From: Promethearchaeota archaeon
Lineage (GTDB): Archaea; Asgardarchaeota; Lokiarchaeia; Sigyniarchaeales; SOKP01
NCBI GenBank assembly: GCA_016839555.1
Contig: JAEOUA010000012.1
Location: 1 to 64,000 of the forward strand
Direction: 5' to 3'
Length of the DNA stretch: 64,000 nucleotides
A program made the translations under genes and the position numbers. Numbering within the stretch: position 1 is the first letter of the stretch; each line of letters starts with the position of its first letter. Of the stretch, positions 19,667 through 28,868 are shown one piece after another. A model generated the notes under the pieces. The model ran no database searches. It was not told the DNA's origin and saw only the letters and a list, made by a program, of their open reading frames with translations.

Positions 19667-20251
19667 TTATTCTTTATTCTTTTTTGTTGAAAAAATAATA
19701 TTTTGGTTCTGGATTATCCGCTTTTTTAAAAAATCCAACACATCTTCGTTTTCTTCAGCTACTAATTGCCCTCCGCACTCAGTACATCGGAAATTTAGCT
19801 CAAAAGCTTCCTCAAAAGTATATTTAATCTTATTTTCCTCACAATTCTCACAAGAGAAGAAATAATTTTCCTTCTCATAATGGAAGCGATCACGCAATTT
19901 CTCTTGAATTAATTTTTTTTTTTCCAATAATAATTCTTCTATTAGATCGAATTCGCCCCACCAATAATATATAAACCATCCAGTGGATTTATCTCTTATT
20001 CTTCTAAATTGCGCTAATCTTTCTGAATATAATTGATATAAAGTTTTTCGAACTGTATTTAATTTTAAAATTTCTTCATCTTCTGGTTCAAAATCTTTTT
20101 TTCCTTTAATTCGGTCCTTAATTCTCTCCGCAATATCTTCATCTGTGATCTCCTCGTCTTCAGAATTTAACAATTCCTTCCCCACTTCTATCGCAATTTC
20201 TCCGCCAATGATATATAAAAACGATTTTAATAATGGATTTAATTCTTTAAT
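19667..20251 (-). CDS. tfe: Transcription factor E (TFIIE-alpha homologue), probable ATT start
   Basis: TFE helps RNA polymerase melt promoters. The zinc ribbon is at the C-terminus (SCENCE...RCTECGG) and the segment VRKTLYQLYSERLAQFRRIRDKSTGW-type block is the conserved winged-helix/linker of TFE. The usual ATG/GTG/TTG search gives a GTG at 20185, but the family's first winged-helix strand and helix (NPLLKSFLYIIGGEIAIEV) lie upstream of it in frame. The frame opens after a TAA at 20254-20252 with ATT at 20251, preceded by GAGGGA nine bases upstream. I therefore start at ATT (194 residues). A 20-residue acidic insert interrupts the winged helix. Confidence 0.88.
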   Translation of the reverse strand: MKELNPLLKSFLYIIGGEIAIEVGKELLNSEDEEITDEDIAERIKDRIKGKKDFEPEDEEILKLNTVRKTLYQLYSERLAQFRRIRDKSTGWFIYYWWGEFDLIEELLLEKKKLIQEKLRDRFHYEKENYFFSCENCEENKIKYTFEEAFELNFRCTECGGQLVAEENEDVLDFLKKRIIQNQNIIFSTKKNKE

Positions 20252-20355
20252 TTATCTCTTCCCTCTTATTAATGATGATGTTTTTAATTTTTTATATAGA
20301 TTTATAAGATTTACTATTATAGCATTCTTTAAAAAATCAATTAAAATATAATATT

Positions 20356-21132
20356 TCATACTGTAATTGAATACTGTTTTTCAATAACAGCATCATCTAT
20401 TTCGGCAGCTCTTATCAATTTTCCTTTTCTAATTGCCAAAATTCTTAGCATTTTTGAATCATTTATATTTTTGGGTATTTTTATTTCTTCGATTTTATAC
20501 AAATTTGTTAGTGAAATCTGATCCCACTTGTTAGGTAAATCCGCTTTAAAATCGGGTAGAAGCTCATCAAGTACCATCTCTAAATTAGTTTTATTATTAC
20601 TCATATATCCACTACAAAAAGACACATTCTTATCAATATTATCATCTATTGGGTTTTTTTTTGAGGGCCTGGGTAATGATGTTTTAGTAGAAACTTTACA
20701 ATATTTATTTTTATTAAACGATAACATTAAAAAGCTATGTATTCTGAATTCCTCAATTACTTCTATTAACTTACTTTTACTTAGTTTGTCATTAAATTCT
20801 GCTTTATATTTTATAACTTTTCCTGTTGATTGCTTTAGGTTCCAGTTTAGATTTAAATTTTTTATTGTGGAACTAATGTCTTGTAATGAAATCACTTTTC
20901 CCTTCACTTTTATTTCATTTTCTTGTAATGTCCTCACTATAAGTTCTTGAATAATATCTTCATATTCCAGAGACCCCTTTAGGGTTATTTTAGTGGAATA
21001 TTTCCTGATTTTCACAGCTGGGCCCGCAAATTCACCTCTCGAATAGCGATTAAAATGGCGATGGACCTCCATATGATTTTCTGCTGGCTCTTCTAAATCC
21101 GGATTTTCAATTACTTTTCTTAAAAAATGCAT
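20356..21132 (-). CDS. Conserved hypothetical protein
   Basis: A 258-residue soluble protein I do not recognise. The N-terminal part has an unusually conserved-looking stretch, FNRYSRGEFAGPAVKIRKYS, followed by TKITLKGSLEYEDII and alternating helix/strand segments; the C-terminus ends in short strands (ILAIRKGKLIRAAEID). No signal peptide, membrane helix, cysteine cluster or catalytic motif is apparent. It lies upstream of tfe on the same strand, about 100 bases away, so a role linked to transcription is possible but unsupported. Confidence 0.7.
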   Translation of the reverse strand: MHFLRKVIENPDLEEPAENHMEVHRHFNRYSRGEFAGPAVKIRKYSTKITLKGSLEYEDIIQELIVRTLQENEIKVKGKVISLQDISSTIKNLNLNWNLKQSTGKVIKYKAEFNDKLSKSKLIEVIEEFRIHSFLMLSFNKNKYCKVSTKTSLPRPSKKNPIDDNIDKNVSFCSGYMSNNKTNLEMVLDELLPDFKADLPNKWDQISLTNLYKIEEIKIPKNINDSKMLRILAIRKGKLIRAAEIDDAVIEKQYSITV

Positions 21133-21467
21133 GATAGTTCAATATCTCTATTAATTAAAAATTTAAATTTATATTAAATTCTCTATCGAAAGTTATTAAA
21201 TAACAAAATTATTTTAAAAAAGCATTATATCTTTTTATAATTTTTGTCTATTTAAAATTTAAAGGATTTTCTTTAAATATATTAATTGAATGGGCAATTC
21301 TAATTGATATGAATTTAAAAAACCTTCCTACTGAAAATACGTAATTTCGACGAAAACTGATTGAAATTATTTTAAACAGGTCTTTTAATCATTCATAAAT
21401 TTAAATAGTCATAAGATGTTTTTTAAAAATATCTAAATACACATTTAATATTTAAGGATTGTTTTAT
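21133..21467. other. Intergenic region
   Basis: About 335 A+T-rich bases between divergent genes. I see nothing beyond likely promoter sequence. TTTAAGGATT at 21451-21460 contains the ribosome binding site for the downstream gene. Confidence 0.5.
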
Positions 21468-21689
21468 ATGCTCTTACAAACTGAATTTGAAGTAATTTCA
21501 GTACCTTTATGGGTTTTTGCATGGATTTTTCTCGTAATTGGGATAATCGCATTAATAATTTTAATGGTTTATGCAAAATATGGAAGAGAATTTTCAATGA
21601 AATTTACAATTATTATTATTGCAATTATTTCCATCTCTTTAGCTTTTTCTGTACATTTCTTTTTACTTAATTCAGGTTTAATATTCTAA
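21468..21689 (+). CDS. Very small membrane protein, two helices
   Basis: A 73-residue protein with two hydrophobic helices (VPLWVFAWIFLVIGIIALIILMV and TIIIIAIISISLAFSVHFF) joined by a short charged turn KYGREFSMK. The function is unknown. ATG at 21468 is preferred over the in-frame TTG at 21459 because AAGGA lies at a suitable distance. It is convergent with rpoB. Confidence 0.6.
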   Translation: MLLQTEFEVISVPLWVFAWIFLVIGIIALIILMVYAKYGREFSMKFTIIIIAIISISLAFSVHFFLLNSGLIF

Positions 21690-21786
21690 TGGTAAATTAT
21701 ATCCTTTCTTATTGAATTATTTTATATTAAGAAATGTAAAAAAAAGGTTATTGAACAATCTTTAAATATAAAAAATGAAATGGAAA

Positions 21787-24700
21787 TTAAATCTTTTCCT
21801 TTAATTTTAACCTAGGAGCCAATCCTAAGGACATCATTTCCTGTAAAAGTAGTTTGAATGCGTATGAACATACAACTTTACTTATAGTAGTTCTTTCACC
21901 GCACACCGGGCAATATCTCTTATCACGGTTCCTATCATACACTGCCAGAAGACCACATTTCTCACATACAAGAATTGTCGTTTTATCCGATTCATCTAAT
22001 AATCTTTCTTTAAGAAGAAGTGCAGAACCATGACCTACTAAACAATCACGCTCCATCTCTCCAAATCGAAGCCCACCCTCACGAGCACGTCCCTCTGTTG
22101 GCTGACGAGTTAAAATCTGGACTGGTCCTCTTGCTCTTGCATGAAGTTTATCGGCAACAAGATGATATAATTTTTGATAATATATTGGTGCACAATAAAT
22201 CCCTGCTTCGTATTTTTCTCCCGTGATTCCATTATACATAGTTTCTCTGCCATTAAATTCAAATCCTGCTTCTACTAATTGTTCTTGTAGTTCTGTAATA
22301 TTTTTCCATTCAAAAGCAGTTGCATTTCCTAATTTTCCGGTATTACATGCTATTTTTCCACTAATACCTTCGAATAATTGACCCAAGGTCATTCTGGAAG
22401 GCATAGCATGCGGATTAACAATAATATCGGGAATGACTCCTGATGCTGTAAATGGCATGTCACTTTCATCAACAATCATACCAAGAACACCTTTCTGTCC
22501 ATGTCTTGAAGAAAATTTATCTCCTAGCTCTGGAATTCTTAAATCTCTTACTTTAATCTTAACCAATTTATTTCCATCAACAGTTTCAGAAATTATTACT
22601 GTATCAACGATTCCTTTTTCATTATGTCTCATATTTTTCGATGTTTCACGTCTATTTGGTTGCATTAATTCAAATTCTTCATAAGATTTAATAAATCGTG
22701 GAGGGGAAGTTCTCCCTATTAATACATCTCCCCCATTCACTGGAGTCTCTGGCTCGATAATACCGTCATCCTCAGATAACAGTCTATAAGATTCGGCAGA
22801 TTTGAATCCCCGAACACCTCGCTCTGGGATTTCAAACTTATCTACTTCTCCACCAGGATATTTTCTTTCTTCTGCATCATAGGTTCTAAAGAAATGACTT
22901 CTCGCTAAGCCTCTTTCAATTGAAGCTTTATTAATAATAATGGCATCTTCAATATTGAAGCCTTCATAACTCATCATAGCGACGATGAAATTCTGTCCTG
23001 CAGGTCTCTGGTTAAATCCTATGATATCCATTGGACTCGTTTTAACTAAGGGTTTTTGGGGGTAATGAAGAGTATGTCCTCTTGTATCTAATCGTAAATG
23101 CATATTTGCAGCAAATAATCCTAATGCTTGTTTAACCATTCCCGCTTCATAAGTATTTCTCGGTGATTGATTATGTTCTGGAAAAGGAATAATTGATGCA
23201 CAAATACCTAAAATTGCCGCTGGTGAAATTTCTAAATGAGTATGTTCCGCTGTTATTTCTTCTTCAAACATGGCAATAAACGCATTTTCTTCCTCTTCAG
23301 CATCTAAGTATTCAATAACGCCTTTATCGATTAGGTCTGACCATTGATATTTTCCCTCTCTTAACTTCATAATATCTTCTTTTGTTATCAGGGGCTTCTT
23401 GTTCTTAACAACATATAAAGGTCGTGTTGCTCTTCCCGCGTCACAATTGATTTGTATCTCTTTTGAATCGGAATAATATCCAATATTAACATGCTCACCA
23501 ATTTCTCTTCTTCGACGCTTTTCTCTAAGTTCAAGGATAAAAGAATTATAGTTTTGATGAATTCCCACCAATTTTCCATTTAAAAATACTTTTACTTTAT
23601 CACCTTCAATACTTCCGACTTGATTTATTGGAATAACGCCGAGATCTATTAAAATATTTTCAATGATCCTCTCATCGGTTCCCACAGAAATAATAGAAGC
23701 AAGCCCAAGATTTTTTACTAGACCACAATTTGGACCTTCAGGAGTCTCCGCTGGACATATTTTTCCCCACTGAGTGGGATGAAGATCTCTCGCTTCAAAG
23801 TGAGGCTGACTTCTGCTTAGAGGTGAGACTACTCTTCTTAAATGACTTAATGTGCCAACAAGATTTGTTCTATTTAATAGCTGACTAACTCCCGCTTTTC
23901 CACCTACCCAATTTCCTGTTGCTAATGCATGTCTAATTCTTTCCGTTATAACATCCGCTCTTACCGCCGTTTTTATATTAGGTGCTCTCCCCCTCACTGC
24001 TGTCCGTTCCAATTGATATTTAATATCTTTAACAAGATTGAGAAAGGCAACTCTAAAAAGAGAAGTAAATAGGTCTCCAGCAAGTTTTAATCTCTTATTA
24101 GCATAATGGTCTTTATCATCGGGTTCTCGCAGTTCTAATGCAAGTTCCATGACTTTTTGAGCCATTTGTCCTAAATAATAAGCTTTTTTAACCCTATCTT
24201 CTTCATCATTTCCAATATGAGGTAATAAATAGCGATCTAATACTTGGAGTGCTCTTCTAATACGATAATCTTTCGTCTGCCCTATGGCAACTCGCTTTCC
24301 TATATAATCTAAGGCATTTTGTTTTGATTTTTCCGGATCTTTCAATACTTTAATCTCTGATGCTACATCTATAACGGGTATCAATTCTTTTTGAATATCC
24401 TCATCCTCCGTTATCGCTTCAAAAATTTCCCTATCTGATTCTAATCCCAAAGCACGCATTAAAATCGCAAGGGGAATTTTTCCTGGGACGGATGGAAAGG
24501 AAACTCTTAAATTCCCATCTTTTTTTCTTTCAATATTTACTGGGGCTCGAAATCCGCTTCTTGTAGAAAAAACCTTTGCTTGATGGGTAGCACTTGAACT
24601 GCGGCTAGCTTCCTCAGCAAGAATCCTATTTGGAGCCAAATCCTCTTGAGTCACTAAGACTCTCTCTGTGCCATTAATAATAAAATATCCTCCTGGGTCG

Positions 24701-25146
24701 AGTGGATCCTCTCCCCTATTTATTAATTCCTGGTCAGAAAGAGATTCTAAAGGACATCTACAACTTTTTAACATTATCGGGATCTTACCGATGTAGATAT
24801 CTAATGTTTCTTTTGGCTCCTCTCGCTGCGTTCTTTCATCTATAGTTATTGGTGTCATCTCTAGTGTAATATCGGCAGCATAGCTTAGTTCTCTTATCCG
24901 TGCTTCGATTGGTGAAATTTCCATGGTCGCTCCATCTGCCTCACGTACTTTAGGTCGCCCAACTTTAATCTTTCCGAATCGTATTTTAAAGCCGGGAATA
25001 TCGGGGATAACTTCTGAACTTTCCTCCGTTATCTGTTGCATCTCTCGCTCGATGAAGTCATTATAAGAATCGAGATGTTGTCGAACGAGTCCTTTTTCAT
25101 TAAATAAGGCTTTAAGAGCTGTCCAATTATCTTCTGCTGTTAACAT
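21787..25146 (-). CDS. rpoB: DNA-directed RNA polymerase subunit B (unsplit)
   Basis: A 1119-residue second-largest subunit. It is one chain; in methanogens and Archaeoglobus it is split into B' and B''. Conserved blocks include NGTERVLVTQEDLAPNR, CPAETPEGPNCGL, GFNIEDAIIIN, GDKFSSRHGQKG (active-site region) and PHAMPSRMTLGQL. A C-terminal zinc site is present (CEKCGLLA...CPVCGE). It follows rpoH on the same strand, the start of the classic H-B-A1-A2 operon, but the A subunit genes do not follow: the next gene is a small membrane protein on the other strand. Confidence 0.98.
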   Translation of the reverse strand: MLTAEDNWTALKALFNEKGLVRQHLDSYNDFIEREMQQITEESSEVIPDIPGFKIRFGKIKVGRPKVREADGATMEISPIEARIRELSYAADITLEMTPITIDERTQREEPKETLDIYIGKIPIMLKSCRCPLESLSDQELINRGEDPLDPGGYFIINGTERVLVTQEDLAPNRILAEEASRSSSATHQAKVFSTRSGFRAPVNIERKKDGNLRVSFPSVPGKIPLAILMRALGLESDREIFEAITEDEDIQKELIPVIDVASEIKVLKDPEKSKQNALDYIGKRVAIGQTKDYRIRRALQVLDRYLLPHIGNDEEDRVKKAYYLGQMAQKVMELALELREPDDKDHYANKRLKLAGDLFTSLFRVAFLNLVKDIKYQLERTAVRGRAPNIKTAVRADVITERIRHALATGNWVGGKAGVSQLLNRTNLVGTLSHLRRVVSPLSRSQPHFEARDLHPTQWGKICPAETPEGPNCGLVKNLGLASIISVGTDERIIENILIDLGVIPINQVGSIEGDKVKVFLNGKLVGIHQNYNSFILELREKRRRREIGEHVNIGYYSDSKEIQINCDAGRATRPLYVVKNKKPLITKEDIMKLREGKYQWSDLIDKGVIEYLDAEEEENAFIAMFEEEITAEHTHLEISPAAILGICASIIPFPEHNQSPRNTYEAGMVKQALGLFAANMHLRLDTRGHTLHYPQKPLVKTSPMDIIGFNQRPAGQNFIVAMMSYEGFNIEDAIIINKASIERGLARSHFFRTYDAEERKYPGGEVDKFEIPERGVRGFKSAESYRLLSEDDGIIEPETPVNGGDVLIGRTSPPRFIKSYEEFELMQPNRRETSKNMRHNEKGIVDTVIISETVDGNKLVKIKVRDLRIPELGDKFSSRHGQKGVLGMIVDESDMPFTASGVIPDIIVNPHAMPSRMTLGQLFEGISGKIACNTGKLGNATAFEWKNITELQEQLVEAGFEFNGRETMYNGITGEKYEAGIYCAPIYYQKLYHLVADKLHARARGPVQILTRQPTEGRAREGGLRFGEMERDCLVGHGSALLLKERLLDESDKTTILVCEKCGLLAVYDRNRDKRYCPVCGERTTISKVVCSYAFKLLLQEMMSLGLAPRLKLKEKI

Positions 25147-25292
25147 TTTTTTAAAAAAAATATTTATTTAATGAGAATAAGAAACCCTCGCAAAAAAATT
25201 TTATGGAAAAGAAAGAAACCAGAATTCATTCTCTTTTTTTAAAAAACTGTAATTTACTATCATTTAAAAAAGATGTAAATAATAAGCGTCAT

Positions 25293-25550
25293 TTATTTCT
25301 TTTCTTTCTTAACATATCTATAATATTCTACTTCCCGAACTGTGGTATCCGATTCGCGAATGATTTTAACCACGTCTCCCTCTTTTGCTCCTATCGCTAA
25401 GGCAACAGGATCTTTTTCGAACATTTGAGGAAGATCGGTATAGCGTATTTTATATCTACCCAAGATATCTTCTGCTTGAGATTTCGTTAGCAGAATATGT
25501 TTTGGAGTTAACTTATGTAATAGGACATCAAGAGCAGTCTTTTTGGGCAT
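25293..25550 (-). CDS. rpoH: DNA-directed RNA polymerase subunit H (Rpb5 C-terminal homologue)
   Basis: An 85-residue protein equal to the conserved C-terminal domain of eukaryotic Rpb5. It shows KHILLTKSQAEDILGRY, followed by LPQMFEKDPVALAIGAKEGDVVKI and a final VREVEYYRYV strand, all family hallmarks. It is located 146 bases upstream of rpoB on the same strand, as in most archaea. Confidence 0.96.
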   Translation of the reverse strand: MPKKTALDVLLHKLTPKHILLTKSQAEDILGRYKIRYTDLPQMFEKDPVALAIGAKEGDVVKIIRESDTTVREVEYYRYVKKEKK

Positions 25551-25636
25551 TTTCTTATCCTCATTCTTATATTATTCTATAAAATATAGGATATCTAAAA
25601 AATTTAATTTTTATAAAAATAAATCAAAAAGATAGT

Positions 25637-26275
25637 TTAATTCTTTGAAAGCGAATAGTGAAATACCCAATACCCACTTCTTTTAATCTTAATTATAACA
25701 TTATTATTATTAAAATTTTGGTTTAAATAGTTGAACACATATTCTGCTCCCATTTTTCTTCGAAGTACGAATTCGAAAAAACCACCTCGCTTTAGATAAT
25801 TTGGAATTTCATCAAAAAGATTTAAAAATTTATCCCTTCCCTGCCTAACAGGAGGATTCATATAGATTCCATCGAACTCGATATTCCTATTCTTTAATGC
25901 TTTAAAATAGTCTCCATCAAGAACAAATAATCGATCTTGAGAATACGGCAAATTTATTTTAATATTTTCCTTAACGCACCAAATTGCGCGCTTATTAAAC
26001 TCAATAAAATATACTTTACTCTGTGGTGATTCATATGCTAACACAATTCCAATTGGTCCATAACCACAACCCAAATCCAATAAAACACTGGGTTCTTTTG
26101 GAATATGCATGTGTTTTATTAATATTTTTGTTCCTAAATCTATTTTATTCTTCGAAAAAACACCTGTAGTGGTTTTAAAAATATATAAATGTCTCCTTAA
26201 ACTTTCCGATATCGTAAATACTTTTAAATCTACATCTGGAAAGCGTGAAGAATAATGATCATTTTTAGCTGGCAT
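25637..26275 (-). CDS. RsmC-like class I methyltransferase
   Basis: A 212-residue SAM-dependent methyltransferase. The SAM-binding motif is LLDLGCGYGPIGIVLAYE; motif IV reads YMNPPVRQG, the Asn-Pro-Pro signature of enzymes that methylate exocyclic nitrogens in RNA or DNA. It matches the archaeal single-domain relatives of the 16S rRNA guanine-N2 methyltransferase RsmC. It starts one base after the cbf5 stop codon, so it is cotranscribed with a pseudouridine synthase and an RNA target is likely. Confidence 0.87.
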   Translation of the reverse strand: MPAKNDHYSSRFPDVDLKVFTISESLRRHLYIFKTTTGVFSKNKIDLGTKILIKHMHIPKEPSVLLDLGCGYGPIGIVLAYESPQSKVYFIEFNKRAIWCVKENIKINLPYSQDRLFVLDGDYFKALKNRNIEFDGIYMNPPVRQGRDKFLNLFDEIPNYLKRGGFFEFVLRRKMGAEYVFNYLNQNFNNNNVIIKIKRSGYWVFHYSLSKN

Positions 26276-26276
26276 C

Positions 26277-27296
26277 TTAATCCTGCTCTATCATTTCTGC
26301 TTTTTGATCCCATCGTGGATAGGTTCCTCTTTTCATAAACACTTTATTAGATGTGACCATAATGCCATTTTTCGCTTTATATATCGACATTGCATCTTTT
26401 TTGCTAATCCCGAATCCGATTAATTCCCCTTTTAGAGACATTATTGCTACTTGCATATTTGGTTGAATTCTGGCATCAAGACTGCAAATTCCTGCAGCAG
26501 CGAGATCTGCCCCATGACAAATGGCATCCACCGCAGTGTCTCGAACATAAATCTTTAACATATGTGAAACCATTTTTTCCATCGGGGATATAATATTCTT
26601 TAAATAAAAACTATCATTTTCTTGTTGGTAGATCGTAAATGCATCTTTCAAATTTTGGAGAGTAATTAAACTTTTATCTTCCTTAAAATTACCGACCCTT
26701 GTTCTCCTTAATTCAAGCATATGAGCTCCTGAACTTAAAGCCTCTCCTATATCAAAACATAGTTTTCGAATATAAGTCCCCGCTTCACATCCAACTTTAA
26801 ACAAAACATATCTATTATGTATTTCTAAGAGATTAATATAGTAAATCTCTCTTATTCGAAGTTGTCTCCTCACTGAAGATTTCATTGGCGGTCGCTGATA
26901 AATTTTTCCTGTAAATATATCAAATATTTTCATAATCCTTTCTTTAGGTTCTTCTTTATGTAAATACATTACGCAGACGTATTCCTTTGGAGCAGTTAAT
27001 AACGCTGAAAGAACTCTTGTAGCACGCCCTAATGCAATGGGTAACACTCCAGTAACACCTGGATCTAGCGTCCCACCATGTCCTACTTTAACTATATATA
27101 AAATTTTTTTTATCCATGAAACCACTTCATGAGAGGTTGGACCACTAACCTTATCAAGATTAATTACTCCATATTTTAATAATTCTTGTACATTTCTCTC
27201 TTCAGGGCTTTTACCATAGCTCAGACTGGTCTCAGAATCAGATTTTATTAATAATTGCTCTGGTTCATCCAAAGGAATTTTAACTGATTTCTCCAT
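26277..27296 (-). CDS. cbf5: tRNA/rRNA pseudouridine synthase Cbf5 (dyskerin homologue)
   Basis: A 339-residue catalytic subunit of H/ACA RNPs. It contains LDKVSGPTSHEVVSWIK, the catalytic block HGGTLDPGVTGVLPIALG with the essential Asp, and the C-terminal PUA domain (VAIMSLKGELIGFGIS). It guides RNA-dependent uridine isomerisation with Nop10, Gar1 and L7Ae, which are not in this window. It heads a minus-strand cluster with the RsmC-like gene, rpoH and rpoB. Confidence 0.97.
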   Translation of the reverse strand: MEKSVKIPLDEPEQLLIKSDSETSLSYGKSPEERNVQELLKYGVINLDKVSGPTSHEVVSWIKKILYIVKVGHGGTLDPGVTGVLPIALGRATRVLSALLTAPKEYVCVMYLHKEEPKERIMKIFDIFTGKIYQRPPMKSSVRRQLRIREIYYINLLEIHNRYVLFKVGCEAGTYIRKLCFDIGEALSSGAHMLELRRTRVGNFKEDKSLITLQNLKDAFTIYQQENDSFYLKNIISPMEKMVSHMLKIYVRDTAVDAICHGADLAAAGICSLDARIQPNMQVAIMSLKGELIGFGISKKDAMSIYKAKNGIMVTSNKVFMKRGTYPRWDQKAEMIEQD

Positions 27297-27337
27297 GATA
27301 AATTAAAAAATTGTTGGTAAGAATCTAGTACAATTTT

Positions 27338-27380
27338 AATGATTTTAGAATAATAATATTAATGATTTTAGAATAATAAT
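27338..27380. repeat. 20-bp tandem direct repeat
   Basis: AATGATTTTAGAATAATAAT occurs at 27338-27357 and again at 27361-27380, with a 3-base spacer, just upstream of cbf5 and downstream of the tRNA-Lys gene. It is probably a simple duplication in A+T-rich DNA. Confidence 0.7.
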
Positions 27381-27447
27381 AAAATATTCTTTTTTAAGGA
27401 AAAATCTTATTTGAAATTGATTTATCTTTTTTTAAGGGTAAGGTAAG

Positions 27448-27552
27448 CGGGCTATGTGGGATTTTCACCTCTATTCGAAGCGAATAAAAAATATTGAACC
27501 CACGACCTTCAGGTTAAAAGCCTGCTGCGCTACCTGCCTGCGCTAATAGCCC
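27448..27552 (-). tRNA. tRNA-Lys (TTT) with T-loop intron
   Basis: On the minus strand the acceptor GGGCTAT (27552-27546) pairs with ATAGCCC (27455-27449) with G73 at 27448; CCA is not encoded. The D-arm is GCGC/GCGC, the anticodon loop CTTTTAA (anticodon TTT), and the anticodon stem has a G-A mismatch at its base. The T-stem GTGGG/CCCAC is separated by a loop broken by 31 extra bases (27463-27493) between TTCAA and AT. Removing them gives TTCAAAT and a 74-nt tRNA. Confidence 0.88.
27463..27493 (-). other. tRNA-Lys intron in the T-loop (about position 59/60)
   Basis: The intron forms an inner hairpin (TATTCG with CGAATA). TTC of the 5' exon pairs with GAA near the intron end, leaving an AAT bulge on each side. 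This is a bulge-helix-bulge motif with three-base bulges, and it is the same position and same central helix as the T-loop intron of the tRNA-Cys gene at 5068. Confidence 0.8.
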
Positions 27553-27685
27553 TTTAAAACTAATATATATTTATAATTTTTAAAACTAAAAAGTCAAGAT
27601 TTTAAATCCATAATAATATAAAAATTTTATTTAGTGAAAGCATAAAACCATAATCTTTAAATAGATTTACTATAATGAAGTATTA

Positions 27686-28747
27686 TCACGAGCTTTGAGT
27701 AAAATGTTCATATCCTTTTATTTTTAATTTATACTTCTTACCTTTATTTGAAATATATATTTCTGAATCATCAATCACCACTCCTATTTTAAGTAGTGTA
27801 CCCTTATTTTCTCGAATTATTTTCTTAGCTCTTTTATATTTTTTAGGATTTATTGTAAAAAGATGAATAAATTCCTCTCCTCCATTGAAAATGAGATCTT
27901 CCAGCGAAACATTAAATTCTGCCGAATATTTTTTGGCCTCCATATCTATTAAATTTTCGTCCATCATAATTTCAAATCCAAGTCCGGAATTAGAAACCAT
28001 TAATTCTCTCAAAGATTTTGCTAAACCATCAGAGGAATCTATACTTGCAGTCGCTAATTCATATTTGGAGAGAATTAAACCTTCAAAACCTAATTCTGGA
28101 TTTAAAATACTATTAATTGCATTCTGAAAGGCCTTAAACGCATCAAGAGGTTTTTGTTTATTTAATAATATATCAAATCCCACACCAGTTAATCCAAATT
28201 TTCCATTCGCAACCACAAGATCACCACTCTTCATTCCTTTTCTATATAATATTCTATTTTTTTCTTGAATCCCAAATATAGTAGGATTTATTATTATTTC
28301 TTTTGTTTGGTTTATATCCCCTCCGATATATTCGATATTATATTGTATACAACACTCAATAATTCCATTCATTAATGATTTAAACTCATGAATTTTTAAA
28401 TCAAATGGTAAACCAAGTGATATAAAAATCGCTTTTGGCTTTACCCCCTTAACTATAATATCACTCAAATTTATTAATACTGATTTAAAACCAATCTGAA
28501 AATAATTCATTGGTTTTGGAACGTCTGTAGTCGAAACCAGCATATCCGTGTTTAAAACAAGGACCGTTCGGTTTTGAGCCTTATCGTGTTCATAATTAGA
28601 GATCTCATAAAAAAATGCATCATCCCGGATTAAGAATTTCTTAGTTTTTTTATATATTAATTCCTCTATTAAATTAATAATTCTTGTTTCTCCTAGATCT
28701 TTTAATTCTCTTTTATTATTGTTGGACGTCATAAAAAAACAGACCAT
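27686..28747 (-). CDS. thiL: Thiamine-monophosphate kinase
   Basis: A 353-residue ThiL/PurM-family kinase that phosphorylates thiamine monophosphate to the diphosphate cofactor. Recognisable features are LGETRIINLI at the N-terminus, RDDAFFYEI (metal and ATP site; usually GDDAA), VLNTDMLVSTTDVP, the NLSDIIVKGVKPKAI block, YIGGDINQT and SIDSSDGLAKSL. The first acidic motif is RDDAFF rather than GDDAA, a divergence worth noting. ATG at 28732 is an alternative start. It is flanked by two tRNA genes. Confidence 0.88.
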   Translation of the reverse strand: MVCFFMTSNNNKRELKDLGETRIINLIEELIYKKTKKFLIRDDAFFYEISNYEHDKAQNRTVLVLNTDMLVSTTDVPKPMNYFQIGFKSVLINLSDIIVKGVKPKAIFISLGLPFDLKIHEFKSLMNGIIECCIQYNIEYIGGDINQTKEIIINPTIFGIQEKNRILYRKGMKSGDLVVANGKFGLTGVGFDILLNKQKPLDAFKAFQNAINSILNPELGFEGLILSKYELATASIDSSDGLAKSLRELMVSNSGLGFEIMMDENLIDMEAKKYSAEFNVSLEDLIFNGGEEFIHLFTINPKKYKRAKKIIRENKGTLLKIGVVIDDSEIYISNKGKKYKLKIKGYEHFTQSS

Positions 28748-28768
28748 AAAGTTAAAATTTTTTATTAA

Positions 28769-28776
28769 TTTATATG
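28769..28776 (+). promoter_or_regulatory. TATA box of tRNA-Thr (candidate)
   Basis: TTTATATG lies about 17-24 bases upstream of the tRNA-Thr gene, close to the distance expected for an archaeal TATA box. It lies between the divergent thiL and tRNA genes. Confidence 0.45.
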
Positions 28777-28792
28777 TATTGATTCTTTTTAA

Positions 28793-28865
28793 GCCTCTGT
28801 AGCTTAGTGGTTAGAGCAATTGATTCGTAATCAATAGGTCGGGGGTTCAAATCCCCCCAGAGGCT
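28793..28865 (+). tRNA. tRNA-Thr (CGT)
   Basis: A complete intron-less cloverleaf of 73 nt. Acceptor GCCTCTG pairs with CAGAGGC, D-arm GCTT/GAGC, anticodon stem ATTGA/TCAAT with loop TTCGTAA (anticodon CGT), T-arm GGGGG TTCAAAT CCCCC, discriminator T. CCA is not encoded. The gene's 3' end lies three bases from the stop codon of the convergent roadblock-GTPase gene. Confidence 0.95.
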
Positions 28866-28868
28866 TTC

